Below are positions 46,599 through 55,915 of a stretch of 64,000 nt of DNA, one piece after another. Each line of letters starts with the position of its first letter. The first letter of the stretch is position 1. Position numbers and translations under genes: made by a program. The DNA comes from Enterobacter dykesii (GTDB lineage Bacteria > Pseudomonadota > Gammaproteobacteria > Enterobacterales > Enterobacteriaceae), in NCBI RefSeq assembly GCF_008364625.2, contig NZ_CP126604.1, positions 2,852,001-2,916,000 of the forward strand, given 5' to 3'. The notes beneath the pieces were generated by a model. The model saw nothing but the letters and a program-made list of their open reading frames with translations, was not told where the DNA came from and ran no database searches.

Positions 46599-47915
46599 AT
46601 GGACTCCACCCTCATCTCCGATCGTCCCAACGAGGAGACACCTTCGCTCAATCGTGCCCGCCGCGCAGCCTTAGGCAGCTTCGCGGGTGCCGTCGTCGAC
46701 TGGTATGATTTTCTGCTTTACGGCATCACCGCCGCCCTGGTGTTTAACCGGGAATTCTTTCCTCAGGTCAGCCCCGCGATGGGCACGCTCGCCGCGTTTG
46801 CCACCTTCGGCGTCGGCTTTCTGTTTCGCCCGCTGGGCGGGGTGATCTTCGGCCACTTCGGCGACCGCCTGGGCCGCAAGCGCATGCTGATGCTCACCGT
46901 CTGGATGATGGGGATCGCCACCGCGCTTATCGGTATTCTCCCCTCGTTTGCCTCTATCGGCTGGTGGGCACCGGTACTGCTGGTCACCCTGCGCGCCATC
47001 CAGGGCTTCGCCGTAGGCGGCGAATGGGGCGGTGCGGCGCTGCTGTCCGTTGAGAGCGCGCCGAAGCACAGAAAAGCGTTTTACAGCAGCGGCGTGCAGG
47101 TCGGGTACGGCGTAGGCCTGCTGCTTTCCACCGGGCTGGTATCGCTCATCAGCCAGCTTACTACCGACGAGCAGTTCCTGAGCTGGGGCTGGCGCATTCC
47201 GTTCATATTCAGCATCGTGCTGGTCATCGCCGCACTGTGGATCCGTAACGGGATGGAGGAGTCGGCTGAGTTTGACAAACAACAGCTGGAAAAACCGCTC
47301 GCCAAAAAGCGTCTGCCTGTGATGGAAGCGCTGGTTCAGCACCCTGGCGCTTTTCTGAAAATTATCGCCCTGCGCCTGTGCGAGCTGCTGACGATGTATA
47401 TCGTCACCGCGTTTGCCCTGAACTACTCGACGCAGAACCTCGGTCTTCCCCGCGAGCTGTTCCTCAATATTGGCCTGCTGGTCGGCGGGATCAGCTGTCT
47501 GACTATACCCTGCTTCGCCTGGCTGGCGGACAGGTTTGGCCGCCGTCGCGTTTACATCACCGGAGCGCTGATTGGCACCCTCAGCGCCTGGCCGTTCTTT
47601 ATGGCGCTCGAGGCGCAGTCGATCTTCTGGATTGTCTTCTTCGCCATCATGCTCGCCAACATCGCTCACGACATGGTGGTGTGCGTGCAGCAGCCGATGT
47701 TCACCGAGCTGTTTGGCGCAAGCTACCGCTACAGCGGCGCGGGCGTGGGATACCAGGTCGCAAGCGTGGTCGGCGGCGGATTTACGCCGTTTATTGCCGC
47801 CGCGCTGGTGACCTTCTCCGGCGGCAACTGGCACAGCGTGGCGATTTATCTGCTGGCCGGCTGCCTGCTGTCGGCGGCAACGGCGCTGCTGATGAAAGAG
47901 ACGAGCCACGGCTGA
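46599..47915 (+). CDS. shiA: ShiA, shikimate/H+ symporter
   Basis: A 438-residue, 12-segment MFS metabolite:H+ symporter, the length of E. coli ShiA, and followed by amn as in E. coli. Landmarks are NRARRAALGSFAGAVVDWYDFLLYG, GHFGDRLGRKRMLM and GGEWGGAALLSVE. It imports shikimate. The AGGACA site precedes the ATG. Confidence 0.92.
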   Translation: MDSTLISDRPNEETPSLNRARRAALGSFAGAVVDWYDFLLYGITAALVFNREFFPQVSPAMGTLAAFATFGVGFLFRPLGGVIFGHFGDRLGRKRMLMLTVWMMGIATALIGILPSFASIGWWAPVLLVTLRAIQGFAVGGEWGGAALLSVESAPKHRKAFYSSGVQVGYGVGLLLSTGLVSLISQLTTDEQFLSWGWRIPFIFSIVLVIAALWIRNGMEESAEFDKQQLEKPLAKKRLPVMEALVQHPGAFLKIIALRLCELLTMYIVTAFALNYSTQNLGLPRELFLNIGLLVGGISCLTIPCFAWLADRFGRRRVYITGALIGTLSAWPFFMALEAQSIFWIVFFAIMLANIAHDMVVCVQQPMFTELFGASYRYSGAGVGYQVASVVGGGFTPFIAAALVTFSGGNWHSVAIYLLAGCLLSAATALLMKETSHG

Positions 47916-47988
47916 TCTCCCTTTTGTTTCACGGGCGTGTGACATACTATCGGGTAGAGTCGCACACCTGTGGAACAAGGAGACAGAG

Positions 47989-49443
47989 ATGAATAATAAG
48001 GGCTCCAGCCTGACCCCGGCTCAGGCGCTGGAAAAACTCGACGCGCTGTATGAACAGTCCGTCAACGCGCTGCGCAGCGCCATTAGCGAATATATCGAAA
48101 CAGGGAAACTCCCCGATCAAAAGGCCAGAACCGAGGGCCTTTTTGTTTATCCATCGCTCTCTGTGACCTGGGACGGCAGCGCCAGCAGTAATCCCAAAAC
48201 CCGCGCCTACGCCCGTTTTACCCACTCCGGCTGCTACAGCACCACCGTCACCCGCCCTGCGCTGTTCCGACCGTATCTTGAAGAACAGCTTACGCTGTTG
48301 TATCAGGATTACGGCGCGCACATTGCCGTTGAGCCCTCGCAGCATGAGATCCCGTATCCGTACGTGATTGACGGTTCGGCGTTAACCCTTGACCGCTCCA
48401 TGAGCGCGGGGCTGACCCGCCACTTCCCGACCACCGAGCTTTCGCAGATTGGCGATGAGACGGCAGACGGGATTTATCACCCGGCCGAATTTTCTCCTCT
48501 GTCGCACTTTGACGCCCGCCGGGTCGATTTCTCCCTGGCACGTCTGCGCCACTACACCGGTACGCCAGTCGAACATTTCCAGCCGTTCGTGCTCTTTACC
48601 AACTACACCCGCTACGTTGATGAGTTTGTCCGCTGGGGCTGCAGCCAGATCCTCGACCCGGAGAGCCCGTATATCGCGCTCTCCTGCGCGGGCGGGATCT
48701 GGATCACCGCTGAAACCGAAGCGCCCGAGCAGGCCATTTCCGACCTGGCGTGGAAAAAGCACCAGATGCCCGCCTGGCACCTGATCACCGCCGACGGTCA
48801 GGGCATTACGCTGATCAACATCGGCGTTGGCCCGTCAAATGCCAAGACCATCTGCGACCATCTGGCGGTACTGCGCCCGGACGTATGGCTGATGATTGGC
48901 CACTGCGGCGGCCTGCGCGAAAGCCAGCTGATTGGAGACTACGTGCTGGCCCATGCGTATCTGCGCGATGACCACGTGCTTGATGCGGTGCTGCCGCCGG
49001 ATATCCCAATCCCGAGCATCGCCGAAGTCCAGCGCGCGCTGTATGACGCTACCAAAGAGGTTAGCGGCATGCCAGGAGAAGAGGTTAAACAGCGCCTGCG
49101 CACCGGTACGGTCGTCACGACGGATGACCGCAACTGGGAGCTGCGCTACTCCGCATCGGCGCTGCGCTTCAACCTGAGCCGCGCGGTGGCGATCGATATG
49201 GAGAGCGCCACCATCGCCGCGCAGGGATATCGCTTCCGCGTTCCGTACGGCACGCTGCTGTGCGTCTCCGATAAGCCGCTGCACGGCGAAATTAAGCTGC
49301 CCGGCCAGGCCAACCGTTTCTACGAAGGGGCTATCTCAGAGCATCTGCAAATCGGCATTCGCGCCATCGACCTGCTTCGGGCGGAAGGTGACAGGCTGCA
49401 TTCCCGCAAGCTGCGCACCTTCAACGAGCCGCCGTTCCGCTAA
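47989..49443 (+). CDS. amn: AMP nucleosidase
   Basis: Splits AMP into adenine and ribose 5-phosphate and so regulates the adenylate pool. The 484-residue length equals E. coli Amn. An N-terminal regulatory domain (about 1-170) is followed by a nucleoside phosphorylase fold (LINIGVGPSNAKTICDHLAVLRPDVWLMIGHCGG; VAIDMESATIAAQGYRF; SDKPLHGEIKLPGQANRFY). GGAGA precedes the ATG. The gene order shiA-amn is conserved. Confidence 0.96.
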   Translation: MNNKGSSLTPAQALEKLDALYEQSVNALRSAISEYIETGKLPDQKARTEGLFVYPSLSVTWDGSASSNPKTRAYARFTHSGCYSTTVTRPALFRPYLEEQLTLLYQDYGAHIAVEPSQHEIPYPYVIDGSALTLDRSMSAGLTRHFPTTELSQIGDETADGIYHPAEFSPLSHFDARRVDFSLARLRHYTGTPVEHFQPFVLFTNYTRYVDEFVRWGCSQILDPESPYIALSCAGGIWITAETEAPEQAISDLAWKKHQMPAWHLITADGQGITLINIGVGPSNAKTICDHLAVLRPDVWLMIGHCGGLRESQLIGDYVLAHAYLRDDHVLDAVLPPDIPIPSIAEVQRALYDATKEVSGMPGEEVKQRLRTGTVVTTDDRNWELRYSASALRFNLSRAVAIDMESATIAAQGYRFRVPYGTLLCVSDKPLHGEIKLPGQANRFYEGAISEHLQIGIRAIDLLRAEGDRLHSRKLRTFNEPPFR

Positions 49444-49461
49444 TAACGATAAGGAAAAACA

Positions 49462-51228
49462 ATGTCCAGCACATCACCGCTCTCTGCCCTACGCCACTGG
49501 CTTGAGGCCAGCCATCTCGACGGGATGATCGTCCCGCGCGCGGATGCCTGGCAGAGCGAATACTGCGCGCCGTACGACGAAAAGCTGGCCTGGCTGACGG
49601 GCTTTGACGGCTCTGCCGGCGTGGCGCTGGTGCTGAAAAACAAAGCGCTGCTGTTCGTCGACGGGCGCTATCAGGTTCAGGCCCGCGTTCAGGTGAATCT
49701 GGGCGAGATTGAAATTCACCACCTGCACAACGAGCCGCTGGCTCAATGGCTGGCAGAAAACGTTGATGCAGGCACGCGCATCGGTTTTGACCCGCTGCTG
49801 ATGACCAACGCGGAGTTTGAGCAACTGTCAGCCACGCCGTGCGAGCTGGTGCCTCTGAAGGCCTCGCCGTTTGACACGCTATGGACCGATCGCCCTGCCG
49901 GACCGACGGGGCTTATCCGTGAAATGCCGGTTGACCACAGCGGAGAACGCAGCGCGGACAAACGTCAGCGCGTCGCCGCCGTGCTGGCCGCGAACAACGT
50001 CGATTATCTCGCCGTTACCCTGCCGGATAACATCGCCTGGCTGCTAAACGTGCGCGGTGCGGATATCCCTTACAGCCCGGTACCGCTCTCATTTGCCCTT
50101 CTTGGACGTGACGGTCACGTTGAGTGGTTTGTTAACGACAACAAGCTCAGCGCCCTGCCTGAAGATGTGCGCAATGCGTTTAGCATTGCACCACAGAACG
50201 CCTTTGTCGAACGCTGCCAGCAGATTGCTGAAGGCAAGCGGGTGATGGTTGATGCAGATTCCGCGCCGGTTGCCCTGCGCTTCGCCATTGAACCACGCGG
50301 AGAAATTGTCTGGCGGACCGACCCTATCACCCTGATGAAAGCCACCAAAAACCCGGTCGAGCTGGCAGGCTATCGCGAGTGCCATCACCGGGACGGTGCC
50401 GCGTGGGTTAACTTCCTCGCCTGGCTGAGCCGTGAAGTGCCGCTGCGCGAGGCGGCTGGGCAACCGCTAACCGAGCTGGACGCTCAGGCGCAGCAGCTTG
50501 CGTTCCGTCAACAGCAGCCTGGGTTCATCGAGCAGAGTTTTGCGACCATCTCCGCCTCTTCGAGCAATGCGGCGATGTGCCACTATCATTCGAGCGAGGC
50601 CAGCAATAAGCCTATCGGCTATAACCATTTTTACCTGAACGATTCCGGCGGCCAGTATGCTAACGGCACCACCGACGCCACGCGCACGCTGGCGTGGGGT
50701 CAGGTCGATCCGCAGCAGCGCCTGCACTACACTGCCGTGCTGAGAGGCTTCCTGTCGCTCATTACCCTGCAGTTCCCTTCCGGGACTCAGGGGCATCAGT
50801 TGGATGCGTTTGCGCGTCGCCCGCTGTGGGAGATGGGGCTGGATTACGATCACGGCACGGGGCACGGCGTGGGGCACCAGCTGCTGATCCACGAGAACCC
50901 GCATCGCATCGCCAAAAAGGTCAACCCGTGGCCGCTGGTGGCGGGCAATATCATGACTATCGAGCCGGGCTACTATCTGGGTGATAGCCACGGTATTCGC
51001 ATTGAAAACCAGGTGGAGATTGTGGAGAGCCGTCCGGGGTTCTGCAAATTTGCCTCGCTGACGCTGATCCCGATCGACTTAAGTCAGGTTGAGCTGCATC
51101 TGCTGAGCGAGCAGGAAAAGCAGTGGCTGGATGAATATCATCAGCAGGTACGGAAGGCATTGTCACCGCTGGTGGATAGCGATGCGCGTGAGTGGCTGGT
51201 TGAGGCGACGGCGCCGATTGGTGTGTAA
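49462..51228 (+). CDS. M24B aminopeptidase P-family peptidase (three-domain type)
   Basis: A 588-residue metallopeptidase expected to release an N-terminal residue before proline. It has two creatinase-like N-terminal domains and a C-terminal pita-bread domain. Metal ligands can be assigned as the Asp in LNDSGGQY, the Asp in GTTDATRTL, the His in GTGHGVGH, the Glu in MTIEPGYY and the Glu in IENQVEI. This is the long eukaryote-like XPNPEP1 form, distinct from PepP and PepQ. In E. coli yeeN and not this gene lies after amn. It starts 18 bases after amn and may be co-transcribed. Confidence 0.93.
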   Translation: MSSTSPLSALRHWLEASHLDGMIVPRADAWQSEYCAPYDEKLAWLTGFDGSAGVALVLKNKALLFVDGRYQVQARVQVNLGEIEIHHLHNEPLAQWLAENVDAGTRIGFDPLLMTNAEFEQLSATPCELVPLKASPFDTLWTDRPAGPTGLIREMPVDHSGERSADKRQRVAAVLAANNVDYLAVTLPDNIAWLLNVRGADIPYSPVPLSFALLGRDGHVEWFVNDNKLSALPEDVRNAFSIAPQNAFVERCQQIAEGKRVMVDADSAPVALRFAIEPRGEIVWRTDPITLMKATKNPVELAGYRECHHRDGAAWVNFLAWLSREVPLREAAGQPLTELDAQAQQLAFRQQQPGFIEQSFATISASSSNAAMCHYHSSEASNKPIGYNHFYLNDSGGQYANGTTDATRTLAWGQVDPQQRLHYTAVLRGFLSLITLQFPSGTQGHQLDAFARRPLWEMGLDYDHGTGHGVGHQLLIHENPHRIAKKVNPWPLVAGNIMTIEPGYYLGDSHGIRIENQVEIVESRPGFCKFASLTLIPIDLSQVELHLLSEQEKQWLDEYHQQVRKALSPLVDSDAREWLVEATAPIGV

Positions 51229-51244
51229 TTTCGTGCGGTCTGGT

Positions 51245-51280
51245 GCCCTCACCCCAACCCTCTCCCACGGGAGAGGGTGC
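51245..51280. repeat. Short intergenic repeat (CCCTCACCCCAACCCTCTCCC type)
   Basis: CCCTCACCCCAACCCTCTCC followed by CACGGGAGAGGGT is a widespread enterobacterial intergenic element; the CCCTCTCCC/GGGAGAGGG arms form a hairpin. It lies between the peptidase stop and the inverted tRNA-Asn. Confidence 0.6.
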
Positions 51281-51338
51281 AAACACTAAAAACGGCAACA
51301 AGGTTGCCGTTTTGCATTTTGCCTTGCGCAGAAAAGCA

Positions 51339-51366
51339 AAAAGCCTGCTTTAAAAGCAGGCTTTTT
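51339..51366 (-). terminator. Terminator after the inverted tRNA-Asn
   Basis: AAAAAGCCTGCTTT/AAAGCAGGCTTTTT hairpin, the same as after the other tRNA-Asn copies, in inverted orientation. It is symmetrical and may also end transcription of the peptidase gene. Confidence 0.85.
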
Positions 51367-51371
51367 AAATT

Positions 51372-51447
51372 TGGCTCCTCTGACTGGACTCGAACCAGTG
51401 ACATACGGATTAACAGTCCGCCGTTCTACCGACTGAACTACAGAGGA
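51372..51447 (-). tRNA. asnW: tRNA-Asn (GTT), third copy, inverted
   Basis: Identical 76-base tRNA on the minus strand, upstream of yeeO's 3' end as asnW is in E. coli. There is no islet here. Confidence 0.97.
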
Positions 51448-51465
51448 ATCGTGTGAACGGGGCGC

Positions 51466-51494
51466 ATATTATCGATGCTCCCCCGGGATGTCAA
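51466..51494 (-). promoter_or_regulatory. Promoter of the inverted tRNA-Asn gene
   Basis: On the minus strand TTGACA (51494-51489), 17-base spacer, TAATAT (51471-51466) and the same GCGCC discriminator as the other copies. Confidence 0.85.
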
Positions 51495-51550
51495 AGGCAG
51501 AATGCACATTTCCGATCGTTTGCCGAATTATTCTCCACTTCGCGCAATTG

Positions 51551-53005
51551 TCAGGCATTTTTCCGCGGATATTTCCACAGCCAGCGCCCGCTGACCATCC
51601 GCCAGTAGAACAGCGCGCCCCGCACGGCCCAGTCGAGGAACATCCCCAGCCAGACGCCGACCACACCCCATCCGAGCATCACCCCGAGCGTATACCCCAC
51701 GACAACGCGACATCCCCACATGCCGAGCATCGATACCCACATCGCAAAGCGGGCATCGCGCGCCCCCTTAAGCCCGGCGGGTAGTACCCATGAGGCTGCC
51801 CAGATGGGCATAAAGGCCGCGTTGAGCCAGATGAGGATCTTAACAACCTCTTTAACGTCGTCTTCGTGGGTATAGAACGAAGCCATCAGCCCGGCAAACG
51901 GCGCAGTTCCCCAGGCGATCAGCGTTAGCCCAATGGTCGACAGCCAGAACACGTGCCGCAGCTGCCGCTCCGCCTGGCCTATCTGCCCTTTCCCGAGCCG
52001 CTTACCCGTAATAATGGTGGACGCTGAACCCAGCGCGTTACCCGGCAGGTTAATCAGCGAGGCAATAGAGAAGGCGATAAAGTTACCGGCGATAACGTCG
52101 GTCCCCATCCCGGCGACAAACATCTGCGTGAGCAACTTCCCGCCGTTGAATAACACCGATTCTATGCTCGCGGGAATGCCAATCCCCATCACTTCCCAGA
52201 TAATGGCGAAATTAAAGGGACGGAAATAGCTTTTCAGCGTCAGACGCAGCGAGGGGGTAATCCCGGCCATCAGCACCCCGATGATGGCTGCCGCACCGAT
52301 ATAGCGTGAAATGGTTAAGCCCAGCCCGGCACCGACGAACCCCAGCCCCTCCCACGAGAACACGCCGTAAATCAGTACGCTGCTGATAATGATGTTCAGG
52401 ATATTCATCCCGCCGTTGATCAGCAGCGGAATTTTGGTGTTGCCCGCCCCGCGCAGCGCGCCGCTGCCAATCAGGGCAATGGCTGCCGCTGGATAGCTTA
52501 TGACGGTCATCTCGAGGTAGGTCAGCGCCAGGTCTTTAACCTCGTTCGTGGCCTCCCCGGCGACAAAATCGATAATCTCTTTACCGAAATAGTGGATCAC
52601 CGCCGCCAGAACGATCGAAAAAATGGTCATGATCATCAGTGACTGGCGGGCCGCCTCGCGTGCACGTTTGGGATCCAGCTTGCCGAGGCTAAAGGCCACC
52701 ACCACCGTCGTCCCGAGGTCTATGGCGGCAAAGAACGAGATCACCACCATGTTAAAGCTGTCCGCCAACCCAACCCCAGCCATCGCCTCTTTCCCCAGCC
52801 AGCTCACCAGAAAAGTGCTCAGAACCCCCATCAGCAGAACGCAGGTATTTTCCAGGAAGATAGGCACGGCAAGAGGGGTGATTTCACGCCAGAACAGGAC
52901 ACGATAGCTTTTACGTTTTGCATACCATGGCGTGCGCGTTATCGCCTGGCGTAAGGAGGCAGTGACGTTCAAAATGGACCTTAGCGAGAAAAGTTGAAAC
53001 TCCAT
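51551..53005 (-). CDS. yeeO: YeeO, MATE-family exporter
   Basis: A 484-residue multidrug and toxin extrusion protein with 12 segments (ITPLAVPIFLENTCVLLMGVLSTFLVSWLG at the start, and GSGALRGAGNTKIPLL). E. coli YeeO exports flavins and dipeptides. Position between two tRNA-Asn genes, one inverted, is fully conserved. The N-terminus may be shorter than drawn. Confidence 0.93.
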   Translation of the reverse strand: MEFQLFSLRSILNVTASLRQAITRTPWYAKRKSYRVLFWREITPLAVPIFLENTCVLLMGVLSTFLVSWLGKEAMAGVGLADSFNMVVISFFAAIDLGTTVVVAFSLGKLDPKRAREAARQSLMIMTIFSIVLAAVIHYFGKEIIDFVAGEATNEVKDLALTYLEMTVISYPAAAIALIGSGALRGAGNTKIPLLINGGMNILNIIISSVLIYGVFSWEGLGFVGAGLGLTISRYIGAAAIIGVLMAGITPSLRLTLKSYFRPFNFAIIWEVMGIGIPASIESVLFNGGKLLTQMFVAGMGTDVIAGNFIAFSIASLINLPGNALGSASTIITGKRLGKGQIGQAERQLRHVFWLSTIGLTLIAWGTAPFAGLMASFYTHEDDVKEVVKILIWLNAAFMPIWAASWVLPAGLKGARDARFAMWVSMLGMWGCRVVVGYTLGVMLGWGVVGVWLGMFLDWAVRGALFYWRMVSGRWLWKYPRKNA

Positions 53006-53122
53006 TTCAAATGATGGGGGACAAATGCTAATCCTGCAAAGTATTTTCCTGAAAAAGATGTGTGGATTTACAACAAACTGACGACAGAATCAGCAATCAG
53101 TCGATTTTCCCTAAGATCAGGT

Positions 53123-53150
53123 TTGACAAAACTTTTTTCGCCGCTAAGAT
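53123..53150 (+). promoter_or_regulatory. Promoter of the fourth tRNA-Asn gene
   Basis: TTGACA (53123-53128), 16-base spacer, TAAGAT (53145-53150). It differs from the other three promoters and lacks their shared GCGCC discriminator, having AAGCCTCC. Confidence 0.75.
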
Positions 53151-53166
53151 AAGCCTCCACAACGAT

Positions 53167-53242
53167 TCCTCTGTAGTTCAGTCGGTAGAACGGCGGACTG
53201 TTAATCCGTATGTCACTGGTTCGAGTCCAGTCAGAGGAGCCA
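53167..53242 (+). tRNA. asnU: tRNA-Asn (GTT), fourth copy
   Basis: Identical 76-base tRNA, the counterpart of E. coli asnU upstream of yeeO. It has no islet behind it. Confidence 0.97.
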
Positions 53243-53250
53243 AATTTAAA

Positions 53251-53276
53251 AAGCCTGCTTTTAAAGCAGGCTTTTT
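53251..53276 (+). terminator. Terminator after the fourth tRNA-Asn
   Basis: AAGCCTGCTTTTAAAGCAGGCTTTTT hairpin with T-tract, followed by the native GCTTTGCGG tail. Confidence 0.85.
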
Positions 53277-53295
53277 GCTTTGCGGATGAGGGAAA

Positions 53296-53631
53296 ATGAA
53301 CGCTCTGTTTGTCTACGGCACGCTGCGCCCGGGCCACTGTAATGCGCATATTCTTGAAAACATCGGCGGCGAATGGCTGGCCGGTTCCGTATCCGGCACG
53401 TTTTACGAACGCGGCTGGGGCGCTGCGGCGGACTTCCCGGGAATTGTGCTCCACCCTGACGGCCCCCGCGTCGAAGGCTATCTGTTTATCTCTGATAACC
53501 TTGCCGCACACTGGCAGATGCTGGATGAGTTTGAAGACGGCTACGATCGGGTTGAGGTCACGGTGACCACCCTTGAAGGCAAGCAGGTTCAGGCCTGGAT
53601 TTATCAGCTACAGCCGCGTTCTGAATCATAA
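53296..53631 (+). CDS. Gamma-glutamylcyclotransferase-like (AIG2/YtfP) protein
   Basis: A 111-residue GGCT-fold protein: FVYGTLRPGHCN at the N-terminus is the substrate loop (YGSL/YGTL motif), and MLDEFEDGYDRVEV carries the catalytic-type glutamate. YtfP-like members act on gamma-glutamyl amines or have unknown substrates. AGGGA precedes the ATG. Not present at this place in E. coli. Confidence 0.85.
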   Translation: MNALFVYGTLRPGHCNAHILENIGGEWLAGSVSGTFYERGWGAAADFPGIVLHPDGPRVEGYLFISDNLAAHWQMLDEFEDGYDRVEVTVTTLEGKQVQAWIYQLQPRSES

Positions 53632-53665
53632 AAAAGGCTCTCTGTCACCAGAGAGCCTTTTTCAC
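53632..53665. terminator. Bidirectional terminator
   Basis: AAAGGCTCTCT and AGAGAGCCTTT arms with A and T runs on each side, between two convergent genes. Confidence 0.88.
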
Positions 53666-53677
53666 CATTCGCTGCGA

Positions 53678-54013
53678 TTACTCGCTTTTTGCTTCGCCGT
53701 TTTTGATTTCGCCCATCACTTTCAGCTTTTTAGAGATGTCACGGCGCTCTTTGGACAGCTCAGCATTTTTGATGATGTAGTCATCAACGCGGTCTTCATA
53801 GTCGCTCTTCATGCTGGCGATGATGCCCTGAATAGCTTCAACGCTCATGCCTGGCTTGATGTAGTCGCTCAGGTTGTCGAGCAGCAGAACACGTTTCTGG
53901 TTGTCACGGATCTTCTTCTCAACGTCCTGGATTTCACGCTGCAGCTTGTTTTTGCGGCGGAACAGGCGGACGAATTCCAGAACATCCTGGAACGAAGGCT
54001 TGGTAGTTTCCAT
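53678..54013 (-). CDS. tmaR: TmaR (YeeX), PTS polar localisation protein
   Basis: A 111-residue, highly charged coiled-coil protein, nearly identical to E. coli YeeX through [20 protein letters not shown] and the following residues. TmaR clusters at cell poles and holds and regulates EI of the sugar phosphotransferase system. The upstream gap to 54171 shows no gene. Confidence 0.96.
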   Translation of the reverse strand: METTKPSFQDVLEFVRLFRRKNKLQREIQDVEKKIRDNQKRVLLLDNLSDYIKPGMSVEAIQGIIASMKSDYEDRVDDYIIKNAELSKERRDISKKLKVMGEIKNGEAKSE

Positions 54014-54171
54014 TTTTACACCCCTGATAATGTGAGATTCGGATTCGTTAAGGCAACCGTTGTAACAATAACCTTACTGACAGCGGCTGCGAATGACAAT
54101 GAGTATATCGTTTAAAGCTATCATAACCCCAATTGCTGCTGAATCGAAGCAGCAGGCGTCACATACGCCTT

Positions 54172-55230
54172 TTATTTGCGCAGCGCCCGGCAAATAAGGT
54201 GCGATAACAGCTCAAGCTGCCGCGCCAGTTCCATGCTCAGCCAGACGTAGCCATGAATAGGGGTTTCCGCCACGTTATCGCTCTGGCGTTCATTGATTAA
54301 CTGCTTCAGCTCCGCGACGATCTCATTCAGTCGTTCGCTGTTGGCCAGTATCGGCTGAGGGTTCCCTTCATAGAGCGCATGAGCGATGGTCAACAGCGTC
54401 TGCTGCGTCATCTGCTGGGTCTCTTTGAGGGTCTGCGCGTTAAGCATCAAAAGATGGCTGGGACGCGAAGCCCAGTGGGCGTTGATTTGCAGTTCAAGCA
54501 TGCAGACCAGGTTGCGGCTTACCGTCTGGATGGCTTCGAAAATCGATTTTTGAATGCGGGTTTCTTTGCTGGCGGGAGTGATCAGGCCGCGCATTTTGAC
54601 CACGTCGTTGAGGATGGTTTGCAGATGCTTTTCCAGCCGGGGACGCTCGACCAGATTCGGAGAAAAACCGGCCTGATAGACGCGGTTAAAGGCGGTGACG
54701 TAGTTCGCCATCTGAATACGCCAGTGCAGAAAAGCGCGCTGCGGCCAGATGCCGGTGAAGAGCATGGCCAGCAGTGACCCCAGGATGACATCCCCGCTTC
54801 GCCACAGCGCAGTGGTCATATCCCCGGCGGGCGCACCGACAACCACCGCGAGCGTAATACCAATCAGCAGCGCCTGATACGGTCTTTTGCCCAACGCCAG
54901 CCAGCCGCACAGGAACATGGCGGCCCCGCACCATACCAGCATCACGGGAAACGAGATAAGCTCCAGCTTAAGGGCAATAAGCCCAAGGGCCGAGCCTAAA
55001 ACCGTCCCGCCAATTCGCTCAAAGGCGCGCGGAACAACGTTCCCCCAAAACGAGATGGGCCCCATCACCACCACCAGGGTGATCAGCGGCCACGTCCCTT
55101 CCGGAACATCAAGCAAACGGACCAGTACAAACGTCAATACGAACGCCAGCGCGATGCGACACCCGTGCACCACGCGGTAATGTTTGTACAACCGAATTTC
55201 AAAAGGGGTTAATGATTTGTCGGGACGCAC
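54172..55230 (-). CDS. yeeA: YeeA, FUSC-family inner-membrane protein
   Basis: A 352-residue protein with a membrane domain of six or so segments and a cytosolic helical tail, of the fusaric-acid-resistance/YccS-like (FUSC) family. I chose the GTG at 55230 (RPDKSLTPFEIR): GGAG is at ideal spacing and the resulting length equals E. coli YeeA exactly. The longer ATG at 55254 is unlikely. Function unknown; a transport role is inferred from family. Confidence 0.92.
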   Translation of the reverse strand: MRPDKSLTPFEIRLYKHYRVVHGCRIALAFVLTFVLVRLLDVPEGTWPLITLVVVMGPISFWGNVVPRAFERIGGTVLGSALGLIALKLELISFPVMLVWCGAAMFLCGWLALGKRPYQALLIGITLAVVVGAPAGDMTTALWRSGDVILGSLLAMLFTGIWPQRAFLHWRIQMANYVTAFNRVYQAGFSPNLVERPRLEKHLQTILNDVVKMRGLITPASKETRIQKSIFEAIQTVSRNLVCMLELQINAHWASRPSHLLMLNAQTLKETQQMTQQTLLTIAHALYEGNPQPILANSERLNEIVAELKQLINERQSDNVAETPIHGYVWLSMELARQLELLSHLICRALRK

Positions 55231-55322
55231 ACCCGCTCTCCAGCTACACGGCAAATCACAATTGTACTGTGTTTTCAGCCGGGCGGATCGCCCCCGGCTG
55301 AAAAACCCTTCGTTTAGCAGGC

Positions 55323-55796
55323 TTAAGCCGTTTTACGCTCTACCGCGATATACATTTCGATATCCCAGTAGCCGTCTGCATTGCCGTCATTGAGATAGCG
55401 TTCGAAGCAGGGTTTAAGCGCCATCTGGTACTTATTGTCCTGCAGCAGAGAGTTGAAGAACTGATACCACGGCGTGGCGAAGTCGTAGTTTTCCACGCGC
55501 GCCGTCGCCACGGCATAATCCCCGGCCGCGATTTCCGTCATCATGACGCCTTCGCTGTTTTCCGGGATAACGAAATCGTCCGGCACCGTAACGGCCGTAT
55601 CGCAGCGCAGTTTTTCTGCCGGGACTTCATCGGGGTTATCGTAGTAGACCGCAACCCACTCCAGCGGCTCAATGTGGCGCCCGTCCACCCACATGACCAG
55701 CTGTTCAAAGCCCTGTTTTACCGTTTGTTCCCACGGTCCGACCAAATGAAAACCGGCAATCTTACGTTTCTGTTGCTGCTTGATGCTGTAGTCCAT
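55323..55796 (-). CDS. sbmC: SbmC (GyrI), DNA gyrase inhibitor
   Basis: A 157-residue GyrI-like protein, the length of E. coli SbmC, that protects gyrase from microcin B17, CcdB and quinolones. The ATG at 55796 ([23 protein letters not shown]) has GGAGG upstream; the longer frame to 55829 runs through the LexA box. SOS-controlled via the box just upstream. Confidence 0.95.
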   Translation of the reverse strand: MDYSIKQQQKRKIAGFHLVGPWEQTVKQGFEQLVMWVDGRHIEPLEWVAVYYDNPDEVPAEKLRCDTAVTVPDDFVIPENSEGVMMTEIAAGDYAVATARVENYDFATPWYQFFNSLLQDNKYQMALKPCFERYLNDGNADGYWDIEMYIAVERKTA

Positions 55797-55811
55797 GCTG
55801 CCTCCACTTAT

Positions 55812-55831
55812 TACTGTATATTTATACACTA
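55812..55831. promoter_or_regulatory. LexA (SOS) box of sbmC
   Basis: TACTGTATAT-TTATACACTA matches the LexA consensus TACTGTATATATATACAGTA at 18 of 20 bases, 15 bases upstream of the sbmC start. sbmC is a known SOS gene in E. coli. Confidence 0.9.
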
Positions 55832-55915
55832 TAAAGCTGGATTACTATTATCGGCAAACGAGGAGTGTTTATTATGTGAGCAGACTCGCAACCCTGCCAG
55901 TCTGCCCATCAGCGG

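Noticed and set aside
47920..47960. Pho box before amn
   Set aside because: Two TGT-like repeats are spaced 13 rather than 11 bases; not convincing.
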